Source: Bacteroidota bacterium
Lineage (GTDB): Bacteria; Bacteroidota; Rhodothermia; Balneolales; Balneolaceae
Assembly (NCBI GenBank): GCA_024635465.1
Contig: JAGXIS010000116.1
Span: 1-20,148, forward strand
Direction: 5' to 3'
DNA length: 20,148 nt
Part shown: positions 15,881 through 20,148 of the stretch, one piece after another
Position numbering within the stretch: position 1 is the first letter of the stretch
Layout of the letters: each line of letters opens with the position of its first letter
Position numbers and translations under genes: made by a program
The notes under the pieces: generated by a model
Seen by the model: only the letters and a program-made list of their open reading frames with translations
What the model was told of the DNA's origin: nothing
The model's database searches: none

Positions 15881-18089
15881 ATGTATGAGTATACTTCACC
15901 ATAAAGGTTCGAAACCGGCTACGAGGCATTTCCGGTAACATATAAGGGCGAGTATTAGTGTTTAGATCTTCATTATATACGACCCAAAGATCATTACCTT
16001 CACTAAAGTTATATCGAAATCTTGCATTCGTAGAGAACGAGTCCGAAACACTATTGTATTGCAGAAACAGATTTGTAGATACCTGAGTGTTAAAAGGTAT
16101 TCCCAATCTCAATCGTGCCAAATGAGATGTGAATTGTTGATCACGATCTGCAAAATCCACATATACAAAATTGTAAGAACCTCCCAGTTCCAGGTGTGGC
16201 GACACATTCCAACTGGGCTGTAGTGAAATAGTTACCCCATCACCGTCATAAAACTCTCCTATTTCTGCATTTGCTGACATTCGAAACAAGCCGGCCCTCG
16301 ACATTGAGTATGATCCTCTTAACTGATAAAACGTATAATCACCGGCAGAAATCACTGTTTCCTGATCGAGATTAAATGAGGTAAGCAGATTTTCTTGTGT
16401 CATTCTTAAGCTGAGTGAGCCTTGGTTACCTGATTTTAGAAAGTAGTTCCACCCTGATTCGACCTGAACGGTTTCAATTTCCCAGCCGACATTCCGGTAA
16501 AATAATTCTCCTTCAAGCAAAACACTATTTGATATAAACCGTGATTCATCATCATGACGATGCGTATATGAAAACTCCTGGCTAATTTGAGTAAAATCTG
16601 TTCGTTGAATGAATCCCATACCCGGATTATAGTCAGGACCTGACCAAACAAAGCCGGTTTCATAACCAAATCCGTCCTGCAACCTTCTTTCAAACTCTGC
16701 TGAGAATCTTCCGCTTTCGGATGGACTAGAACTGCGTTGAAATCCTTCTGTTTCATCAAATGTATGAGCCCATTGAAATGTCAGATAGTCGTCGCCATAG
16801 AGACGAAAAGAGCCATCCACACCGTAAGCCAAATTATATTGGCCATCAACATCAATACGGCTGGTTCCAATTAATCCTGCATAAGAATATGGGTTCAATA
16901 CCTGCCGACGGAGTCGTATAGCACCAAAGTTCTCAGCAGCTTGATTACCCTGCCTATCCGTTTGCATATTCAGAAAACCTACATCCCAGTCCCCTACTTT
17001 CCCAACAATTCTTGCACCTCCCAATATTCTAACCATCTCCCCATCATTGGTCAATCCAATTCTCCTGCTGTGAAATAGTCGGCTTTGTCCTCCGGTTCGA
17101 AATTCAAACAAACCGGCCCTCTCCTGGAAAAACTGCCTTTTTTCAGGGAAAAAAAGTGAAAAACGACTCAAATTAACTTGCTGATCGTCTGCTTCAACTT
17201 GAGCAAAGTCCGTATTTACAGTGAGATCTAATGTGAGATTATTTGTCAATCCATATTTCACATCCAAACCTGCTTCAGTCATTCTGTTATTATTGAATGT
17301 ATAACCTGAACCGTCTCCAAGTGGCTCACTCAATCTCTCGATTCCACCTAAAGCATAGGGTCTTATGTAAATCGGACGATGACTTTCAACACCTTCCAAA
17401 ACAATTTTTTGCATTCGAGATGGTTTTAGATATGCGAAATTTGTGTTGGGTTCAATCGCTGGGAATATTGCTCTTTCAGTCTTTCTCACTATAATTCGAT
17501 GGAGTGATATGCCCATAACCACCTTTCCGTTTTCGTCTTGAAATCTTAAACTCGAAAATGGAATTCTCATTTCCGCAAACCACCCCTCATCATTTACCGT
17601 CACCGCTGTATCCCAAAATGTGTTGAAATCAGCATTTAACCAAGAGCCTACAGACCCTGTCGCATCATTGGATATAGCAACATCCCTTCGGATGCCATTT
17701 GGATTTGTGGAAAATATCATTGCATTTTCATTGTCATTGAACGTGTCAATCATCACTTCAAAATAATCATCACTACCAAAGCGATCCCTGATCAGTACAT
17801 TTCCACGTATCCCCTCCGGATTTGAATCATAAGCCCGCATCGCAAAATAGATGTACTCATCATCATAAGCTGCCATCATGACGGTTCTCTCCGTAGGTTC
17901 AGCCCCAAATATAGGCTCATGTATCACCATTGGAAATGGTTCCACATTTTCCCAGGCAAATTCATTACTCATCCCATCCATTGTTATGGGTTCGGTAATT
18001 CGGGTAATTGGAATGGCCTCTTGCGATTGTGATATTGCTGTCTGAGGTATAATCAGTAATAGAAGTCCAAATGCTTTTAAAATTTTCAT
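15870..18089 (-). CDS. DUF5916 outer-membrane protein with CBM9-like N-terminal domain
   Basis: The 739-residue protein starts with a signal peptide (KILKAFGLLLLIIPQTAIS). Residues about 24-225 form a carbohydrate-binding-family-9-like beta-sandwich. It is recognisable from ITEPITMDGMSNEFAWENVE, the AAYDDEYIYFAMRAYDSNP strand pair, DDYFEVMIDTFND and GWFAEMRIPFSSLRF. The rest fits the DUF5916 barrel: YGLTNNLTLDLTVNTDFAQVE, then FFPEKRQFFQERAGLFEF, then many alternating amphipathic strands to the end (FMVKYTHTFIL). DUF5916 proteins are common in Bacteroidota and related phyla, often placed in the outer membrane; their ligand is generally unknown. The gene is single on its strand here, with a 300-bp divergent region in front and the remnant gene overlapping its 3' end. 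Confidence 0.88.
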   Translation of the reverse strand: MKILKAFGLLLLIIPQTAISQSQEAIPITRITEPITMDGMSNEFAWENVEPFPMVIHEPIFGAEPTERTVMMAAYDDEYIYFAMRAYDSNPEGIRGNVLIRDRFGSDDYFEVMIDTFNDNENAMIFSTNPNGIRRDVAISNDATGSVGSWLNADFNTFWDTAVTVNDEGWFAEMRIPFSSLRFQDENGKVVMGISLHRIIVRKTERAIFPAIEPNTNFAYLKPSRMQKIVLEGVESHRPIYIRPYALGGIERLSEPLGDGSGYTFNNNRMTEAGLDVKYGLTNNLTLDLTVNTDFAQVEADDQQVNLSRFSLFFPEKRQFFQERAGLFEFRTGGQSRLFHSRRIGLTNDGEMVRILGGARIVGKVGDWDVGFLNMQTDRQGNQAAENFGAIRLRRQVLNPYSYAGLIGTSRIDVDGQYNLAYGVDGSFRLYGDDYLTFQWAHTFDETEGFQRSSSPSESGRFSAEFERRLQDGFGYETGFVWSGPDYNPGMGFIQRTDFTQISQEFSYTHRHDDESRFISNSVLLEGELFYRNVGWEIETVQVESGWNYFLKSGNQGSLSLRMTQENLLTSFNLDQETVISAGDYTFYQLRGSYSMSRAGLFRMSANAEIGEFYDGDGVTISLQPSWNVSPHLELGGSYNFVYVDFADRDQQFTSHLARLRLGIPFNTQVSTNLFLQYNSVSDSFSTNARFRYNFSEGNDLWVVYNEDLNTNTRPYMLPEMPRSRFRTFMVKYTHTFIL

Positions 18090-18389
18090 AACATTCAGAT
18101 AAAAATATATTTAAACAGTTGCAAGAGATCCGATTCAGATCAGTGAAGGAAAACCGTTGTTAACTGAATGACAAATATCTTTCTCCATCAAAATCTTGAT
18201 ATATCAGTTATTTAACGATCTCATTAATCAAGTGTAAATTCGGACTCTATATATTATTTTACATTTAATCAGATTTAATTATCCGATCAAAAGTACTAGA
18301 AGATTATCTATTTTATGATAGTAAAGGTTCAGATCATCAAAGCAGACACTCTTAAACTTAAAGTAATTAATTAAAAACACTTTCAATCC
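18090..18389. promoter_or_regulatory. Divergent intergenic region between DUF5916 and SDR genes
   Basis: This 300-bp AT-rich region lies between two outward-facing starts and so should carry promoters for both. I see no strong match to a promoter consensus, no long inverted repeat, and no RNA gene. A weak stem (TATC/GATA around 18306-18321) is too short to interpret. Confidence 0.5.
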
Positions 18390-19166
18390 ATGGATTTAAA
18401 AATAGCTAATCAACGGTTTATTATTTGTGGTGCAAGCAGCGGGTTTGGTCATGCAATTGCTAAACAACTACTTATTGAAGGCGCTTCAGTCGTAATCGTT
18501 GCTCGCAGAGGTGATCAACTGAGAGAGCAGTTTCATCACTTCAATGAGAAAGTAGAAATAATCGAAGGCAGTCTAATCTATAGTGAAACATTGGATCAAA
18601 TTGAAAAGAGTGCTAAAAATAATACGATTCATGGAATAGTTTTTAATGCAGGTGGACCACCCACGGGTACACCACTTCAGACAGATATGAAGGATTGGGA
18701 TTCTGCCTGGCAATTGGTCATGCGTTGGAAAATTGATCTCGCACTACGTATTGCTCCTATACTGAAAGAATCAGGGTATGGACGTATGGTATTTATTGAG
18801 AGTCAGACTGTAAAACAGCCCCTGCCTACGTTGGTTTTGAGCAATGCCTTCCGTGCCGGAATAGCCGGATTTGCCAAATCCCTTGCACTTGAAATCGCTG
18901 ATAGTGGAGTAACGGTTAATCTGTTAGCTCCCGGTTCTCATGAAACTCCTGCTATTGAAAGAGTTATAAAAAACAATAGTAGTATAAAAGGGATACCCTT
19001 TGAACAGGCAAAAGCGGAACTTGTGTCGAATATCCCGGTAGGTAGAATGGGAACTGCAGAAGAGTTTGCATCATTGGCTACCTGGTTACTCTCACCACAC
19101 AGTGGGTATGTAACTGGGCAAACCATTAGTCATGATGGTGGAATTGTATCAGGGCTGTTCGGATAA
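18390..19166 (+). CDS. Atypical short-chain dehydrogenase/reductase lacking the catalytic Tyr and Lys
   Basis: The 258-residue protein has the SDR Rossmann fold. The nucleotide motif is GASSGFG (14-20), followed by IVARRGDQL, NAGGP (86-90) and a C-terminal GTAEEFASLATWLLSPHSGYVTGQTISHDGG as in 3-oxoacyl-ACP-reductase-like members. The catalytic region is unusual. S138 (ESQT) is in place, but the usual YxxxK is SNAFR at 151-155, so Tyr becomes Ser and Lys becomes Arg. I know a described SDR subgroup (BKR-like) with 'SN..RA' here, so this is a family trait rather than a fresh mutation. Standard SDR catalysis is doubtful. The gene opens a plus-strand cluster with yjbQ 52 nt downstream. Confidence 0.88.
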   Translation: MDLKIANQRFIICGASSGFGHAIAKQLLIEGASVVIVARRGDQLREQFHHFNEKVEIIEGSLIYSETLDQIEKSAKNNTIHGIVFNAGGPPTGTPLQTDMKDWDSAWQLVMRWKIDLALRIAPILKESGYGRMVFIESQTVKQPLPTLVLSNAFRAGIAGFAKSLALEIADSGVTVNLLAPGSHETPAIERVIKNNSSIKGIPFEQAKAELVSNIPVGRMGTAEEFASLATWLLSPHSGYVTGQTISHDGGIVSGLFG

Positions 19167-19218
19167 TACAGTTCATTCGACAGCTGAACCCATCAGAATA
19201 ACAAAAGTATCACAATTT

Positions 19219-19641
19219 ATGGCCTGGATACAGAAAGAAATTCAACTTCCCGCCAAAACACGCGGATTTCATCTCATCACAACTGAAATATTGAATCGGA
19301 TCCCGGAAATAGCCTCCTTAAAAACCGGTTTGGCTCACATTCATATTAAACATACCAGCGCAGGATTAACTATCAATGAAAATGCAGATCCATCCGTACG
19401 TCGGGATTTTGAGACACACTTTAACCGAATGGTACCTGAAGATCCTTCGCTCTTTGAACACAACTATGAAGGGAATGATGATATGACTTCACATTTGAAA
19501 AGCTCCATACTTGGTCATTCAGTCACAATACCAGTAACCAAGGGGCAGTTTAATCTAGGCACATGGCAGGGGATTTATTTGTGTGAACACCGCAATCATG
19601 CCCGTTCCAGGAAACTGGTTGTAACCGTTATGGGTGAATAA
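19219..19641 (+). CDS. yjbQ: YjbQ/UPF0047 family protein
   Basis: The 140-residue protein matches the small YjbQ family, which database annotation often names secondary thiamine-phosphate synthase; the physiological role is not well settled. Conserved blocks are WIQKEIQL at the start, RGFHLITTEI (15-24), HIKHTSAGLTINENADP (42-58), DMTSHLKSS and GTWQGIYLCEHRNH (114-127), followed by RKLVVTVMGE. I chose ATG 19219 because family members start just before 'WIQKEI' or its equivalent. An earlier in-frame ATG at 19132 would overlap the SDR gene by 35 nt and add 29 residues with no family resemblance. The next gene starts 24 nt after the stop. Confidence 0.9.
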   Translation: MAWIQKEIQLPAKTRGFHLITTEILNRIPEIASLKTGLAHIHIKHTSAGLTINENADPSVRRDFETHFNRMVPEDPSLFEHNYEGNDDMTSHLKSSILGHSVTIPVTKGQFNLGTWQGIYLCEHRNHARSRKLVVTVMGE

Positions 19642-19665
19642 TTATTCAATAGAATCAAACATTAT

Positions 19666-20148
19666 ATGAAGAATTTAAAAATTGCCACCGCTCAGTTTGA
19701 ACACACGAGTAAAGACAAAAAAAGCAATTTGTCTGAGATGAGGCATATCTGTGGAAAATCAGCAGAAGATGGAGCCCGTGTTGTTGTTTTTCATGAGTGT
19801 TGTATAAGCGGTTATACCACTGCTAAATCACTGACTAAAAACGAATTGCTTGATCTTGCTGAATTTATTCCAGATGGCCCCTCTGTACATACACTCAGGG
19901 ATATTGCGGAGGAGTATGATATCACCATCTTGGCCGGCCTATTTGAAAAAGATCTCAACGACCATGTTTACAACTCATATATTGCTGTAAATAAGGATGG
20001 TGTATTGGCAAAGCATCGGAAATTACATCCGTTTATCAGCGAATATTTGTCAGCCGGTGATAAATACACTCTTTTTGAGTTGAATGGCTGGACATGTGGG
20101 ATATTGATCTGTTATGATAATAACGTCATTGAGAATGTTAGGGCTACC
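19666..20148 (+). CDS. Nitrilase-superfamily carbon-nitrogen hydrolase, N-terminal part
   Basis: The first 161 codons are present and the frame is open at the window end. The family's catalytic triad is visible: E44 in VVVFHECC, K119 in KHRKLHPF and C149 in GILICYDN. The start KNLKIATAQFEH and the segment ILAGLFEKDLNDHVYNSYIAV also match. Such enzymes are cytosolic amidases or N-carbamoyl hydrolases that cleave C-N bonds through a thioester at the cysteine. Which substrate this one uses cannot be told from the visible half. It begins 24 nt after yjbQ and is probably co-transcribed with it. Confidence 0.93.
   Translation, partial: MKNLKIATAQFEHTSKDKKSNLSEMRHICGKSAEDGARVVVFHECCISGYTTAKSLTKNELLDLAEFIPDGPSVHTLRDIAEEYDITILAGLFEKDLNDHVYNSYIAVNKDGVLAKHRKLHPFISEYLSAGDKYTLFELNGWTCGILICYDNNVIENVRAT

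Noticed and set aside
19132..19218. ATG 19132 as the start of yjbQ.
   Set aside because: It overlaps the SDR gene by 35 nt and the added residues do not resemble the family, whereas ATG 19219 sits just before WIQKEI.

Overview
This 20.1-kb window comes from a low-GC (about 40%, estimated by eye), probably marine member of the Bacteroidota/Balneolota side of the FCB group. Evidence for this is the C-terminus of a PorV-like type IX secretion (T9SS) protein, a cargo protein with a type A C-terminal sorting domain, DUF5683-like and DUF5916 families, a class II photolyase, weak Shine-Dalgarno signals and use of TTG starts. A Balneolaceae-like host is my best guess. No rRNA, tRNA, integrase, transposase or CRISPR array is visible, and the region reads as core chromosome.

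Positions 1-12009 (+ strand) form one tightly packed run of genes. It begins with the 3' end of porV. Next come a T9SS cargo protein with a degenerate M6-like peptidase domain, a large surface protein (HExxH peptidase, TolB-like propeller, C-terminal beta-barrel) and a DUF5683-like membrane protein. These are followed by a PASTA protein, rpe, phoH, an MBL-fold hydrolase and a purine nucleoside phosphorylase. Several neighbours overlap by 4 nt (ATGA) or lie within 3-30 nt, so co-transcription is likely. The first genes are envelope/secretion functions; the later ones are housekeeping.

The most striking feature is at the 5' end of phoH. A perfect array of twelve 8-bp units (9291-9386) sits inside the start of the gene. 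If the array is removed on paper, a TTG codon 18 nt after rpe joins in frame to the rest of the PhoH N-terminal domain. With the array present the frame is closed by stop codons, and the next canonical start is ATG 9544, deep in the domain.

Positions 12010-18089 (- strand) hold a class II photolyase, the GTPase TypA/BipA and a DUF5916 outer-membrane protein. The photolyase stop codon abuts that of the nucleoside phosphorylase with no base between. A palindromic intergenic element lies between typA and the photolyase gene. Between typA and the DUF5916 gene is a plus-strand gene remnant with an in-frame TAG.

Positions 18390-20148 (+ strand) start after a 300-bp divergent intergenic region. They carry an atypical SDR lacking the catalytic Tyr/Lys, a YjbQ-family protein and the first 161 codons of a nitrilase-superfamily amidohydrolase.
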